Assembly: GCF_026651875.1 (NCBI RefSeq)
Contig: NZ_CP104067.1
Location: forward strand, 3,162,001 to 3,226,000
DNA length: 64,000 bases
Source of the DNA: Alicyclobacillus fastidiosus
GTDB taxonomy: Bacteria > Bacillota > Bacilli > Alicyclobacillales > Alicyclobacillaceae
Direction: 5' to 3'
Every line of letters begins with the position of its first letter. The stretch's first letter is position 1. The position numbers and the translations under genes are program-made. The notes below the pieces were generated by a model. It saw only the letters and a list, made by a program, of their open reading frames with translations. It searched no databases and was not told where the DNA came from. Shown one piece after another: positions 46,647 to 58,772 of this stretch.

Positions 46647-46679
46647 GTTCATTATAAAGAACAAGTGGTGCTTGATCAA
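46647..46679 (-). promoter_or_regulatory. galU promoter with -10 inside a SinR-like box
   Basis: On the minus strand TTGATC (46674-46679) and TATAAT (46651-46656) are exactly 17 bp apart. The -10 is embedded in GTTCATTATAAAGAAC (46647-46662). Binding there would block RNA polymerase, so repression is the expected effect. Confidence 0.75.
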
Positions 46680-46689
46680 GACGGAGGAT

Positions 46690-48506
46690 TTAAATAATTT
46701 CCACGTTTGGATCCCGCTCCAGCACAGTCACTGTCTCCTCCCGAAACTGTAGCCGATACAGATGTGAATACAGGCCTTTCTGTTGGATTAGTTCATAGTG
46801 AGTTCCTTGCTCCACCATATGACCGTTGTCCATGACGAAAATCGCATCCGCATTCCGGACCGTCGACAAACGATGGGCGATCACAATCGTCGTTCGATGT
46901 TTCATTAATTTATCTAAAGCATCCTGAATCAACAGCTCCGTTTCTGAGTCCAGCGCGGACGTCGCCTCGTCCAGCAACAGGATGGGGGCGTCCTTCAAAA
47001 TGGCTCTCGCAATCGAGATCCTTTGCCTCTGCCCACCCGAGAGCCGCAACCCGCGCTCACCGATTTCCGTGCCGTACCCGTTCGGCAAAGAAGCAATAAA
47101 GTCATGAATATTGGCATCTTTCGCTGCGCTCACAATGTCGGAATCACTGGCTGACGGGCGCCCATACCTCAAGTTTTCGCGAATCGTGCCGCTAAATAGG
47201 TGTGTCTCCTGCGGTACGTACGAAATGAGCTGTCGCAAGTCGCGAACAGGGAACTGATGAATCGGCGTATCGTCGATGAGGATGCGACCTGACGTAGGTT
47301 CATAGAAGCGCAGAATCAGGTGAAACAGCGTACTCTTCCCCGCCCCGCTCGGTCCGACCAGTGCGACCACGGCGCCCGCCGGAATGGTACATGACAGATT
47401 TGAAATGGCTTTCCTCGACCCGTCGTAACTTAGCGAGATGTTCCGAAAACAGAGGGAATGACCCGCTCGTCGCGGGCGAGCCTCCCCCCCTCACACTCTC
47501 TGGGGACGTCAAATACTTCCCAAATTCGTTCTGCCGCTGCGAGCGACCTCTGCAGTCCGCCCACTTGATGGGCCATACCTGTAAAAGGCGACACCAGGTG
47601 CTGAAGTAAACTCGTAAACGCCAGCAGAGATCCGACCGACATGGTACCTCTTGCAACATCCGCGGCACCTAGACCCAGGCTCAACAAAAAAGCGGTTGCA
47701 CCAACGAATTGCGAACATAAGAAGAACCCCCCTCGCAAGATGGCACCCCTTAGTTCAAGCGAGACGAACGCGTTGTTCACCTTGCGATACTTTTTTGAAA
47801 ATATGTGTTCCAGAACGAAGGATCGAATGACCATATGTCCAACTAGCGATTCATTGATCAAACTGTAGATGATTCCTAACTGTTTCTGCATGGCCTTCCC
47901 GTTCGTCCGCATGTACTTACTGAACAGCAACACGGAGATCAGTGCGACAGGTCCGAAAGAGACACATATGATAGACAATTGGTGATTCAGATGAAACAGG
48001 TAGAGGAAAGATGAGGCAGCCATGACAGGCAGGTATAGGATATTGATGAGGTTCGTCCCGCCTCCACCTGTCGCGGTTCCTACGTCGTTTGTCAACCGCG
48101 ATACCGCATCTCCAGAGTGAAACGAGACCATCGACGAAACCGGCAAGTGCAAGAGCCTGTCAAATAAATCGGCCGTTACGTCTCTCTTCACTTGGTTCAT
48201 GATGGATGTACTCAGGTAGGTATTGCAGAACCCCATCACGCCTGCCGCCCCGAACAGCATCGCGCCAAGCGCGATCATCCTCCAAACCGTCTGCAAATCA
48301 TGCTGCAGCGCCGCTTCTGTGATGTTTTTGAGAAACCCTGCAACAAATAGTGTCATACAAACATTCGCACCCATGATTGCAAAGAGACCGACGTACCCTT
48401 TCCAATACGGGCGAAAATACGGGATGAGAAAGCGGTAGTACCGCTTGACCACACCTAGAGAAAAGCCGTACCCACTTATGCCGAACGCGTTCATCACCCG
48501 GTTCAT
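46690..48506 (-). pseudogene. ABC exporter split by a frameshift at a G7 run
   Basis: The membrane half (start ATG at 48506 behind AAAGGAG, overlapping the preceding gene) reads through GGLQRSLAAAERIWEVFDVP and runs off frame at the run 47484-47490 (G7 on the coding strand). With eight Gs the frame joins SLCFRNISLSYDGSRKAISN and the intact ATPase: VALVGPSGAGKSTLFHLIL, LSGGQRQRISIARAIL, ILLLDEATSALD. The repaired protein of about 606 residues resembles the exporter at 40828. The single-base change in a homopolymer may be a read error, programmed slippage or phase variation. Confidence 0.85.
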
Positions 48507-48508
48507 GA

Positions 48509-49552
48509 TCATAACTCCTTTAAACGTTCCCCTGTCTTTCGCAACCAGGAGGTCGAGGTCTGCGTCCGTCGATTGAAGACGTGATGTTGAAAGTAGAATA
48601 TCGTCCCATCGAGATGCCCCAGCTGCGTAGGGAGGAAGGTCAGCAGGATATCCCTTTCTCCCCGGATACACCCAATGAGCAATCGGAACAGACCCGGCGA
48701 ACCGCGGTGCCCAAGTAGCAGGTTGTAGATGGATCGAACGACCTTCATCGGCCACGATAAATATAGAAGCATCGTGACATCGGCGTTGAATGCTGCATCG
48801 CGAATGGCACTTTTTACGACTTGGCCTCTACCTCCCCGGTCGTAGCGCGGCCCTGGGTAGTGCAACACCTGAATCGCTGGATCGTAAATCAAGGAATACC
48901 CCATTCTCCGAATTCGTAGACAGACGTACACCTCGTTGTGAACCTGTGCGCCATCTCCACGCAAGAATTTGGGGAATTGAACCAAGCATGTGCGAAAGGA
49001 GGCATTCGCGCCTTTCAGAACATCGACCTTTCGAACGCCCGCGCATCCTACATGGTGGTTGCCAATGAGCTTTCCATACCAGGTCAAAACCCCCACCCGC
49101 GAAGCCGCTCGCAGAGAACGAAGGCCGTGAATGACATCCCGTCCTCCAACACCACCCACCGACGGGTCTTTGTAATACGAGACAATTTTCTCGAGCCAAT
49201 TCGGCTCCGGTATCGTGTCGTCATCTGTATAGGCGACAATCTCGCTCGTGACCGCGTATGTGCCCATGCGAAGCGCGGCGACCTGGCCCGGCTCCGCGAC
49301 GAGTGCCAAGCGCTTCTGATAGCCACGCGTCATCAGTTCCCAATCCCGAACAGCTTCGATGGAGTCCGCGTCCGTCGTTCGACAGACCACAATGACTTCC
49401 TTCGGAAGCCAGGTCTGCCGATCAATCGCCTCCAAGCACTTCGTGAGGCTCTGCGGCCTCTGATAGGAGGGAATGACAACCGAGATACTAGCCGACTGAT
49501 CCAAAGTGGCCTTGTCCAATCCAATTCCGTTTGGCTCGCAGGTATCTTGCAT
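48509..49552 (-). CDS. Glycosyltransferase family 2
   Basis: A 347-residue GT-A transferase: SISVVIPSYQRPQSLTKCLE near residue 22, the DxD-type motif VAYTDDDTIPEPNWLEK near 105, and the acceptor region FLRGDGAQVHNEVYVCLRIR. ATG at 49552 follows AAGGAAGAAATTCG and lies downstream of its own box-regulated promoter, ruling out the longer frame to 49699. It adds one sugar in exopolysaccharide assembly. It overlaps the start of the frameshifted exporter by 3 bp. Confidence 0.9.
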   Translation of the reverse strand: MQDTCEPNGIGLDKATLDQSASISVVIPSYQRPQSLTKCLEAIDRQTWLPKEVIVVCRTTDADSIEAVRDWELMTRGYQKRLALVAEPGQVAALRMGTYAVTSEIVAYTDDDTIPEPNWLEKIVSYYKDPSVGGVGGRDVIHGLRSLRAASRVGVLTWYGKLIGNHHVGCAGVRKVDVLKGANASFRTCLVQFPKFLRGDGAQVHNEVYVCLRIRRMGYSLIYDPAIQVLHYPGPRYDRGGRGQVVKSAIRDAAFNADVTMLLYLSWPMKVVRSIYNLLLGHRGSPGLFRLLIGCIRGERDILLTFLPTQLGHLDGTIFYFQHHVFNRRTQTSTSWLRKTGERLKEL

Positions 49553-49613
49553 CGAATTTCTTCCTTGTGATATGGCGTTGTGTTTCGTTTCCATACAGTT
49601 CTTCATCGCATTC

Positions 49614-49646
49614 ATTGTACCGAACAATACGTTCTTCATCAAGAAC
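49614..49646 (-). promoter_or_regulatory. Minus-strand promoter with -35 inside a SinR-like box
   Basis: TTGATG (49637-49642) and TACAAT (49614-49619) on the minus strand are 17 bp apart. The -35 lies inside the perfect palindrome GTTCTTCATCAAGAAC (49631-49646). It drives the GT2 and exporter genes. Confidence 0.7.
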
Positions 49647-49664
49647 ATTATCACTGGACACTCA

Positions 49665-49709
49665 TTGCCGGAAACACTACTGTTCTGTATAATGAACAAT
49701 ATGTTCTCT
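49665..49709 (+). promoter_or_regulatory. Plus-strand promoter with -10 inside a SinR-like box
   Basis: TTGCCG (49665-49670) and TATAAT (49688-49693) are 17 bp apart. The -10 is inside GTTCTGTATAATGAAC (49682-49697), and a single half-site GTTCTCT follows at 49703-49709. It drives the GT4 and acyltransferase genes. Confidence 0.75.
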
Positions 49710-49732
49710 ATATCGTGTGAGAAGGTGGATTC

Positions 49733-50824
49733 TTGTCTACGAGTGTTCGTGTTGCGTTAGATTGCAGTTTATCGCGAGGCGGCCTCGGTCGAGGCGGAAA
49801 TCGCTTCGCACGGGCTGTCGAAGCGGCCGTCGATCTACTTTGTTGTCACGCTAGTTTCAACCAAACCATCGACGTGGTGAAATTCGACCTGGTTCACTGG
49901 CAGCGAAAAGCGGATGAAGGTGGATCTCCTGTCCGTATGTCCAGATTACCAGGACCTGTGAAGCGCGCATTATGGGACAAGGGGACAGGATGGAGACTTG
50001 GAGCCCTCGGCACTCGCTTCATCGGACTTCCGGACGTGGTGCACACCGTAGAGTTCCGGTTAGTGCAACTCGCCGGATCGAGATCTATCTATTCTCTATT
50101 TGATTTGCCCTGGATACGGGGGGCCAGCCATGCGGAAGGACTGCGCGCGACAATTGAAAGTTCCCTACAACGTGCGGATGTCGTCCTGGCTGTCAGCGAA
50201 TGTACGAAGGATGACGCAATGACGTGGGGACTGCCGGAGTCACGCATCAGACAGATCTATCCAGCCATCGAACCTGTGTACCTGGAGAGTCCCAAGAAGC
50301 CGCGCCCTGCAAGCATCACGGGTGATTTCCTCCTTTTTGTCGGTTCCTGTGGTTCGCCCAACAAAAATTTCAAACGGCTCTTACTCGCCTTAGCGGAATC
50401 CTATCTCGATATTCCGCTCGTCGTCGTCGGTCCACATGATCCTTCTCCTTACCTGCATGAGGTACACGTACACGTGCCCGTCGTGTATCTCGGTCACGTA
50501 TCTGAGGAGACGCTCCTTTCGCTCTACGATCACGCCACCGCCCTGTTGTTCCCCTCCCTGTTTGAAGGGTTCGGTTATCCAATCGTCGAGGCGATGGCTC
50601 GCGGATGTCCTGTATTGACATCGAACATTGAGGTGATTCGGGAAGTGGCGAACGATGCAGCTGTATTTGTGAATCCTTTAGAGATCGACGACATGATTCG
50701 TGGACTTCTAGAAATTACTGACCATTCGGTAATCAATCCATTGATTCTACGCGGGCGCAAACAAGCCACAAATTTCTCATTGCAACGATTGGCCAGTAGC
50801 CTGTTATCGGTTTACACAGAGTAA
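49733..50824 (+). CDS. Glycosyltransferase family 4
   Basis: A 363-residue GT-B transferase. The C-terminal nucleotide-sugar part has LLFVGSCGSPNKNFKRLLLA, then YLGHVSEETLLSLYDHATAL and FPSLFEGFGYPIVEAMARGC, whose E-x7-E motif is the family catalytic signature. TTG at 49733 follows AAGGTGGATTC. It is first in a two-gene plus-strand unit within the exopolysaccharide locus. Confidence 0.9.
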   Translation: MSTSVRVALDCSLSRGGLGRGGNRFARAVEAAVDLLCCHASFNQTIDVVKFDLVHWQRKADEGGSPVRMSRLPGPVKRALWDKGTGWRLGALGTRFIGLPDVVHTVEFRLVQLAGSRSIYSLFDLPWIRGASHAEGLRATIESSLQRADVVLAVSECTKDDAMTWGLPESRIRQIYPAIEPVYLESPKKPRPASITGDFLLFVGSCGSPNKNFKRLLLALAESYLDIPLVVVGPHDPSPYLHEVHVHVPVVYLGHVSEETLLSLYDHATALLFPSLFEGFGYPIVEAMARGCPVLTSNIEVIREVANDAAVFVNPLEIDDMIRGLLEITDHSVINPLILRGRKQATNFSLQRLASSLLSVYTE

Positions 50825-50883
50825 AGTTCACATCATTTGGTCCAAACGACCAGCGGCACGAATGACAACGGGGGTTGAACGGT

Positions 50884-51543
50884 TTGATTCTAAACAAGAC
50901 GAAGAGCCGACTCGCGAAAAAGGTACTGAGGATGGTCAGTGAATGGAGTGCACTAGGCGATTCAGAGACTCGCCAATTTGGTAACAATGTACGTGTGAGC
51001 CCAAATGTTCTCGTGGACAAGTCTGTAACCATCGGGCCAAACACCTACATCAACGGTCCAGATACACAAGTGTTTTCGGGAACCATCGGAGCGTTCTGCT
51101 CCATCGCCTGGGGCGTGACAATCGGTCCAGATGAGCACCCGATTCGAGCGGTGTCTACCCACCCGTTTTGGTACGATGAAACGGAATGGTGCCCAACCGA
51201 GGCACAATGGAAACAACAAAAACCTGTTCCCTTCATCGGGAATGACGTTTGGATAGGATGTAATGCAACGATAACACGCGGGGCAATCATTCATGACGGC
51301 GCGGTGATTGGTGCGGGTTCGATAGTCCTTGGGGAGGTCCCTGCTTACGCGGTCGTTGTTGGATGCCCGGCCCAGGTCATCAAGTATCGATTTCCCGAAG
51401 CCGTTCGCAACGCCATCCGGCAATCCAAATGGTGGGAATGGGATGAGGCAACGTTATTGTCGCGTTTAAATTGGTTTCAAGACCCGTACGAGTTCTTAAA
51501 TCGGGTGAACTCGCAGGTGGCGTCAAGCCGTGCTTCAGACTGA
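50884..51543 (+). CDS. Hexapeptide-repeat acyltransferase (CatB/xenobiotic acetyltransferase type)
   Basis: A protein of about 219 residues with left-handed beta-helix hexads (NNVRVSPNVLVDKSVTIGPN, then IGNDVWIGCNATITRGAIIH and IGAGSIVLGEVPAYAVVVGC). STHPFWYDE supplies the catalytic-type His. TTG at 50884 lies 8 bp after GGGGG. It probably O-acetylates a sugar of the polysaccharide. Confidence 0.85.
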   Translation: MILNKTKSRLAKKVLRMVSEWSALGDSETRQFGNNVRVSPNVLVDKSVTIGPNTYINGPDTQVFSGTIGAFCSIAWGVTIGPDEHPIRAVSTHPFWYDETEWCPTEAQWKQQKPVPFIGNDVWIGCNATITRGAIIHDGAVIGAGSIVLGEVPAYAVVVGCPAQVIKYRFPEAVRNAIRQSKWWEWDEATLLSRLNWFQDPYEFLNRVNSQVASSRASD

Positions 51544-51612
51544 GTACATCCCGGACCTCTTGATCATTGCATCGCGCGGACATCACCGCGTTACGCCTGC
51601 GCCTCCGTTCGT

Positions 51613-53052
51613 TCAAACTTCTTTGGAACGCAGGCTCATCAACGCGACAAACACCACTAAAATCAACAAAATCTCTTGCACAAGTGCGTTCCCCAAGTAG
51701 AGTGACAGCTCACATACTAGAAGTGAGGCGAGCCATACGGCGCATGCACTCGTTATATAAAGTCTCCTTGATTGAATCCGAAACGTGTGAAACGTCTGAT
51801 TGCCGATGATCGCCCCAATTAGGACCAGTGGTGGGAATACAATTTCATAGCCTAATTTGCTTAAAGGTATCATGTCACCGGTGAGCGGCGAGAACAAAAG
51901 CCCGATAACAATCAGAAGAGGAAGCAGTGTCTTGCCGTTCTCCACCTTACCTTTCGAGAGTGTGACGAGAATATACGGGATGAAGGCCAATAGAATGACG
52001 TAGTCTTGATTAAATGAATACGTTGCAGTACTTAAGGTGAGAAGAATCGCTGTGGCCACATCTTTGAGGGTATTTGCAAAATGCGACCTTCTCCAGAACA
52101 GAAACGCCATTACCAAATTGATGACTTCCCACAACGCGGTTAGGGCACTCACTGCCGGACCTTTGACAAAGCTCCAAACAATGTGTGTAAATGTAATTTC
52201 ATTAGGCAATCCAAAGGCCTCACGTTGAGCATGTGGCAACACCGTTCTCACCCATTCAACGAGGTACGATAGATAGGGGATGGACACCGCGAATAAAAAT
52301 GCCCCTCCAGAAAGCATGCCGAGAAACAATTGAAAATCTCGTTTCATCACGGATCTAAGTACATAGTACACTGCAACGCCGACAATTAAGTGGGGATTTA
52401 CACCTCCGATGCAAAGGGAAAGGCCGGCGAGGAAACTCCGCCCCGACTCGAGCAAGTACATACTCAAAACAATCCCCAGCAATACCAGGGCGTCCGTCTG
52501 TCCATTGCCAAACATGAAAATGATGGGGTTGAACGTGAGCACGGCAAACGCAATGGCGAGATAACCAAATCTCTGTTTAACTTTACTCATTTTCAACAGC
52601 AAGCCTAGTACGAACAGGATGATCAACAGTGAAGCGAAGTTCCAAATCAATTTGGCACTGTGTATTCCTAATAAACCAAGTGGACTCTGTAACTCAGCAA
52701 GAAATATTGGACTAAAATATTCTAACCCATTCGATCCGCTGGGAAAGACGATTTGCCAAGATTCTGGCTTGTATGGGTCGAGCCCTAAATCGAGTGCCCG
52801 GGCACCGGTCCAAAACATCTGGAAATCGCCTAATCCACGAACCGTTTTTGCGAATTTCAACAAAAAGGCAGCCACCAGGGAAATGCCCAACAAGACCAAA
52901 ATACAGATATGTAGAACGTTTGCCTGTCTCTTTCCCACGGATTGTATCGTGGAGCTGCGCAATCCTATCAAGTGAGCCACCCCATTTTGAAATTCGTAAA
53001 CGACACATTTCATGTCGGACCCAATACGCGCATACTTGCCTAAGATGTTCAC
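51613..53052 (-). CDS. GT87-type integral membrane mannosyltransferase-like protein
   Basis: A 479-residue protein with about ten membrane helices. The GT87 pattern is visible: GLGDFQMFWTGARALDLGLD near residue 72 (the acidic residue of GT-C enzymes), YFSPIFLAELQSPLGLLG, and GNGQTDALVLLGIVLSMYLL followed by GVNPHLIVG. GT-C enzymes use polyprenyl-phosphate sugars outside the membrane. GTG at 53052 lies 3 bp after gmd; an ATG 39 bp downstream is also possible. Confidence 0.75.
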   Translation of the reverse strand: MNILGKYARIGSDMKCVVYEFQNGVAHLIGLRSSTIQSVGKRQANVLHICILVLLGISLVAAFLLKFAKTVRGLGDFQMFWTGARALDLGLDPYKPESWQIVFPSGSNGLEYFSPIFLAELQSPLGLLGIHSAKLIWNFASLLIILFVLGLLLKMSKVKQRFGYLAIAFAVLTFNPIIFMFGNGQTDALVLLGIVLSMYLLESGRSFLAGLSLCIGGVNPHLIVGVAVYYVLRSVMKRDFQLFLGMLSGGAFLFAVSIPYLSYLVEWVRTVLPHAQREAFGLPNEITFTHIVWSFVKGPAVSALTALWEVINLVMAFLFWRRSHFANTLKDVATAILLTLSTATYSFNQDYVILLAFIPYILVTLSKGKVENGKTLLPLLIVIGLLFSPLTGDMIPLSKLGYEIVFPPLVLIGAIIGNQTFHTFRIQSRRLYITSACAVWLASLLVCELSLYLGNALVQEILLILVVFVALMSLRSKEV

Positions 53053-53055
53053 CGT

Positions 53056-55187
<2,132 letters not shown>

Positions 55188-55203
55188 AAGCCATTCCCCC
55201 TCG

Positions 55204-56292
55204 TCAGTTTGTTCGTTGAGTCATGCGGTGATAGTCCAGTAGTTCTCGTAAGGCCTGCTCAAAATTTGCAATCCATGAGGCAACACCGTAGGGTTTCGAG
55301 AGCGAGATTAAGTAGGCTGCGTCGTTCAACCGCAAGGCGCCGCTGCCTAGGCCTTGAAGAATACATGAAAGTGCGTGCGGATCATTTGAACGAAATTTCC
55401 AGCCGGCTCCTCTTCCAACGACGACATCCTGTAACGCGGTCTGAGTATCACTGATAATGACCGGAACGCCCCTCGCCAGTGCCTCGACGAGAACCAAACC
55501 AAACCCTTCGTGTGGAGATGGCAGAACGAGTGCTGAAGCATCGTTGACGCAGGCCCAAGGATCCCTTTGCCAACCGTGCCAAGTTACACGCTCAAAAGGG
55601 ATATCAAGACTGCTCTGGAGCTCGCGCAACTCGTTGCGATAAGGACCGTCGCCAATGATACTTAGGTGCCAGTCGATGTCGGAGGATAATTTCGAGACGG
55701 CTGTCAGTAATACGTCGATTCGCTTTTCCTGTGCAAGTCGACCGATGAAGACGAAGTGTGGCGAATCCAGACTCGAACGTCGGACAGGGTGTTCTGGAAG
55801 AATGACAGGGTTGTGTACGATGCGAATCTTCTCTGTATTCACGGTACTGGCCAATCTATCGGAATTGACCTTTGATATCGCGAGATGGCAGTCGGCGTGT
55901 TGCAACCACTTTGCCGCGGAGTCATCGATATGGGTGTGTACCCAACTCGCAAGGAGTGGTCTGTGCCGCCGCCCATGCACGGTTTTGGCCAACTGCATAG
56001 ACTTCAACCAGTAGGGAATATCGACCAGGACGATGTCTGGGCGTATGCGCAACAGCAATTGCACGCAAACCGCGACCCGCCTCGCTTTCCAAGTTACCCC
56101 ATTCTCCTCCATTCCAAGATCCATCGGGGACCAGTTATACCCCTTGAGCCACTCCGTGCTCTGTACCCCCGTTTTATCGAGGGCAATAACGACTTCGTGA
56201 CCCCTTGCTCCCATCTCCTCTGTGAACAGTTGGACAACTTTTTCCACGCCGCCAAACCCAGTTGCCCAGCCTAACATCAAGAGTATTTTCAC
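55204..56292 (-). CDS. Glycosyltransferase family 4 (WaaB-like)
   Basis: A 362-residue GT-B protein: LGWATGFGGVEKVVQLFTEE near residue 7, FVFIGRLAQEKRIDVLLTAV near 180, and LPSPHEGFGLVLVEALARGV with the E-x7-E motif near 277. GTG at 56292 follows GGAGGTGAGAAGGA. It resembles LPS 1,6-galactosyltransferase-type enzymes, but the sugar is not certain. Confidence 0.9.
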   Translation of the reverse strand: MKILLMLGWATGFGGVEKVVQLFTEEMGARGHEVVIALDKTGVQSTEWLKGYNWSPMDLGMEENGVTWKARRVAVCVQLLLRIRPDIVLVDIPYWLKSMQLAKTVHGRRHRPLLASWVHTHIDDSAAKWLQHADCHLAISKVNSDRLASTVNTEKIRIVHNPVILPEHPVRRSSLDSPHFVFIGRLAQEKRIDVLLTAVSKLSSDIDWHLSIIGDGPYRNELRELQSSLDIPFERVTWHGWQRDPWACVNDASALVLPSPHEGFGLVLVEALARGVPVIISDTQTALQDVVVGRGAGWKFRSNDPHALSCILQGLGSGALRLNDAAYLISLSKPYGVASWIANFEQALRELLDYHRMTQRTN

Positions 56293-56323
56293 TCCTTCTC
56301 ACCTCCACTCATCGGCTCGCCTG

Positions 56324-57691
56324 TTATGCGAAGAGTGCCCGCAACCTACCTTTACTTGCGGTCCAAAGACTTGTGATATCCGTCCACATCGGGATCAGAT
56401 CCCTGATTTTTCCGCCTAATTTCATCCAGAACAAGATACAAATCGCAAAGTCGAGGACATAGGAGATGCTGTTTGCTACCGCAACACCCACCGCACCGTC
56501 TCGCGGTGCAAGCCACCAGATGAGAATCGCTCCAGATACAGCTCCGACGATTTCGCTTACCAAGGCGTATGACGGTTTTCCTGCAGAAAAGAAACCTTGG
56601 TAGAGTATTGCGATGAGTCCTGAAAACACGGCGACTGGTGCGAGTCCAACCACAATCGGATACGCAGCAACATAGTTTCGTCCGTACATCACTCGAAGAA
56701 CTTCTGGAGATAAAGTGATTACACAGAAAATTGCAGCGAGTGCCATCAGTGTGTACAGGCGAAATGCTTTATTCCCTTTGTTCGTAATTTCCTCCGAGTC
56801 AGACTGGGCCATCGTCGGATAGAACACCGTCGAAAATCCGCCGATTAATGAGCCAAGAACACCTAGCGAAGAATTGGATACTCCATATAGTCCAATCTCA
56901 CGTTGGCTGAGCCACAAGGTGCATATCATTTGGTCTAACCGTTCATTAAATAAGCTGGAAAGCGACGGTAAGAAGTAGGCCAACGACTTGGACATAAATT
57001 GTGGGACAGCTGGCACTTCCTCCGTTACCGCAGTGATTTCCTTTTGCAGTTGCCGGATGGTCACCGCGACACAGAGAAGTGACGCCATCAAACTCGTACC
57101 ATTGAGACAGGTCAGGTAAGAACTCAGATTTAAGTATTTGCAGGCTGCCAAGATCACGATGCCAAGTGTTGAGGAAACAGACTGGATGAGACGTAGTCTG
57201 TTGTAGACGGCTACGTTTCCGCTCGCCAATAAATATGTAGTCGCAATGCCATAGAGGGTGCCGATTGGCAACATCGCCAAGCCGATACCAGCCCACAGCA
57301 GTGCGGTATGCCCCAATCGATGCATTGGATACCAAATGAGGAAACCGCCAATCACACTGGAGACAAGGATGGAGCAGAGCCCGATCATGAGCGTTCGTCG
57401 GAACAATTTCCGCCGGTCGACGTTGCCATGGTAGTACCAGACAAACGCTTGGTTGATGCCGAGCCCTGCCAAATACCCGATCATATCCACCCATGAACTG
57501 ATGGCATAGTATACTCCCTTTTGTGAAGGCCCGAGAAATCGCGCAGTGAGTATGCCTGTCAACAAGTTCATGCAAAGGATGGCGTAATTCATCACCGTGA
57601 CATCGAAAACACGCGCGAATAAACTTTGCTGACGCGCTCTAAATGTGCCTCGCATCATGCTGAAAGGCCCCAATCCTGATTGAATTGACAA
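56324..57691 (-). CDS. wzx: Oligosaccharide flippase, Wzx-like (MATE/MVF superfamily)
   Basis: A membrane protein of about 455 residues with roughly 12-14 hydrophobic helices. The first includes LLTGILTARFLGPSQKGVYY, typical of polysaccharide translocases. LNERLDQMICTLWLSQREIG and YGVSNSSLGVLGSLIGGFST are the helix 7-8 region common to Wzx proteins. It moves lipid-linked repeat units across the membrane. The start is uncertain (57691 TTG or 57655 ATG); either overlaps or abuts the preceding transferase. Confidence 0.87.
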   Translation of the reverse strand: MSIQSGLGPFSMMRGTFRARQQSLFARVFDVTVMNYAILCMNLLTGILTARFLGPSQKGVYYAISSWVDMIGYLAGLGINQAFVWYYHGNVDRRKLFRRTLMIGLCSILVSSVIGGFLIWYPMHRLGHTALLWAGIGLAMLPIGTLYGIATTYLLASGNVAVYNRLRLIQSVSSTLGIVILAACKYLNLSSYLTCLNGTSLMASLLCVAVTIRQLQKEITAVTEEVPAVPQFMSKSLAYFLPSLSSLFNERLDQMICTLWLSQREIGLYGVSNSSLGVLGSLIGGFSTVFYPTMAQSDSEEITNKGNKAFRLYTLMALAAIFCVITLSPEVLRVMYGRNYVAAYPIVVGLAPVAVFSGLIAILYQGFFSAGKPSYALVSEIVGAVSGAILIWWLAPRDGAVGVAVANSISYVLDFAICILFWMKLGGKIRDLIPMWTDITSLWTASKGRLRALFA

Positions 57692-58772
57692 CCGTCGACC
57701 TACCCTCCATGACCCACTCGTATCCTGCGAGTGTATCGCGAGCTGCCAAGGACCATGTGTATTTGTTCCTCACATACTCACTGAGTTCATGATTGGGACA
57801 CGGTTTAGAGGAAGCACGCCGCAGTGCCTGTGCAATGCTGTCGACCGAAAATGGATTGCAATACTCGGCGAAGTCGCCAAAATACTCCATCGCCGAACCA
57901 ATGTTGGTTACGACGACATTTGCGCCACACGCGGCTCCCTCTAAGAGTGCTAGTCCGGGCGTCTCACGCATACTGCTAAGGACCACGACTCGTGCCCGAT
58001 TATAGTGACTCACCAGTTCCTGGTGAGTGAGTTTCCCTTTCCACTCAACCAGACCTTTCTCATCTAAAGCGTTACAGTAAGTTTGGTAGGACCTGTCTGG
58101 TGCCTGACCTACGATGACCAGTGGCGTGTCCAATTGTTGAACGGATTGAATCAATCGATGCACATTCTTCGTTCGATCTACGAGGCCCACAAACAAGATG
58201 GGGATGTCCCGCTGGCCAGTGAGGTTCGTAATTCTGAACAGACTTTCATCAATGCCATTTCTCACGGCCACATACGGGATGTTCTTCCCGGCCAGTCGAT
58301 TGATTTGCTCTGCCTCGCCGGGAGAATTCGGCAATGTCAAATCTGCCTTGCGACAGACGAGCGCTCTCCTACGATTTGCTTGATAGATTCGCATCCGATA
58401 CAACAACATAAACGTCGCACGGGCCATTGTCGGATTGATGCGCGCCAAGGTCGACCAACGCGGCTGTCGTCTCTCCAACGTCGACAACCAACCTTCTTGT
58501 AGCATCAGTTTGTCAAAGTCCCACCATATAGGAGATAAAACGACTTTTGCCCCTAAATGTTTTGCTCGCAAGACTTCCGACAGCGCAAATTGATCATCCT
58601 GGATCCCGACAATATGGCAAATGTCGACTCGTTCTTCCAACTGCTCTGCCGAATTCGCCACCGTGACATCCACACCTAAGTCTCGCAGACTTGCAATCGT
58701 CTGATTCATTTGGACATGGCCACCTCGGACATGCCCCTCGTGATTGGTCGGCATGAGAATTGCCACTCTCAT
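57639..58772 (-). CDS. Glycosyltransferase family 4
   Basis: A 377-residue GT-B protein: VRGGHVQMNQTIASLRDLGV near residue 15, ILFVGLVDRTKNVHRLIQSV near 210, and VVLSSMRETPGLALLEGAAC near 280 with the E-x7-E motif. ATG at 58772 overlaps the TGA of the gene before it, showing translational coupling. Confidence 0.9.
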   Translation of the reverse strand: MRVAILMPTNHEGHVRGGHVQMNQTIASLRDLGVDVTVANSAEQLEERVDICHIVGIQDDQFALSEVLRAKHLGAKVVLSPIWWDFDKLMLQEGWLSTLERRQPRWSTLARINPTMARATFMLLYRMRIYQANRRRALVCRKADLTLPNSPGEAEQINRLAGKNIPYVAVRNGIDESLFRITNLTGQRDIPILFVGLVDRTKNVHRLIQSVQQLDTPLVIVGQAPDRSYQTYCNALDEKGLVEWKGKLTHQELVSHYNRARVVVLSSMRETPGLALLEGAACGANVVVTNIGSAMEYFGDFAEYCNPFSVDSIAQALRRASSKPCPNHELSEYVRNKYTWSLAARDTLAGYEWVMEGRSTVVNSIRIGAFQHDARHI

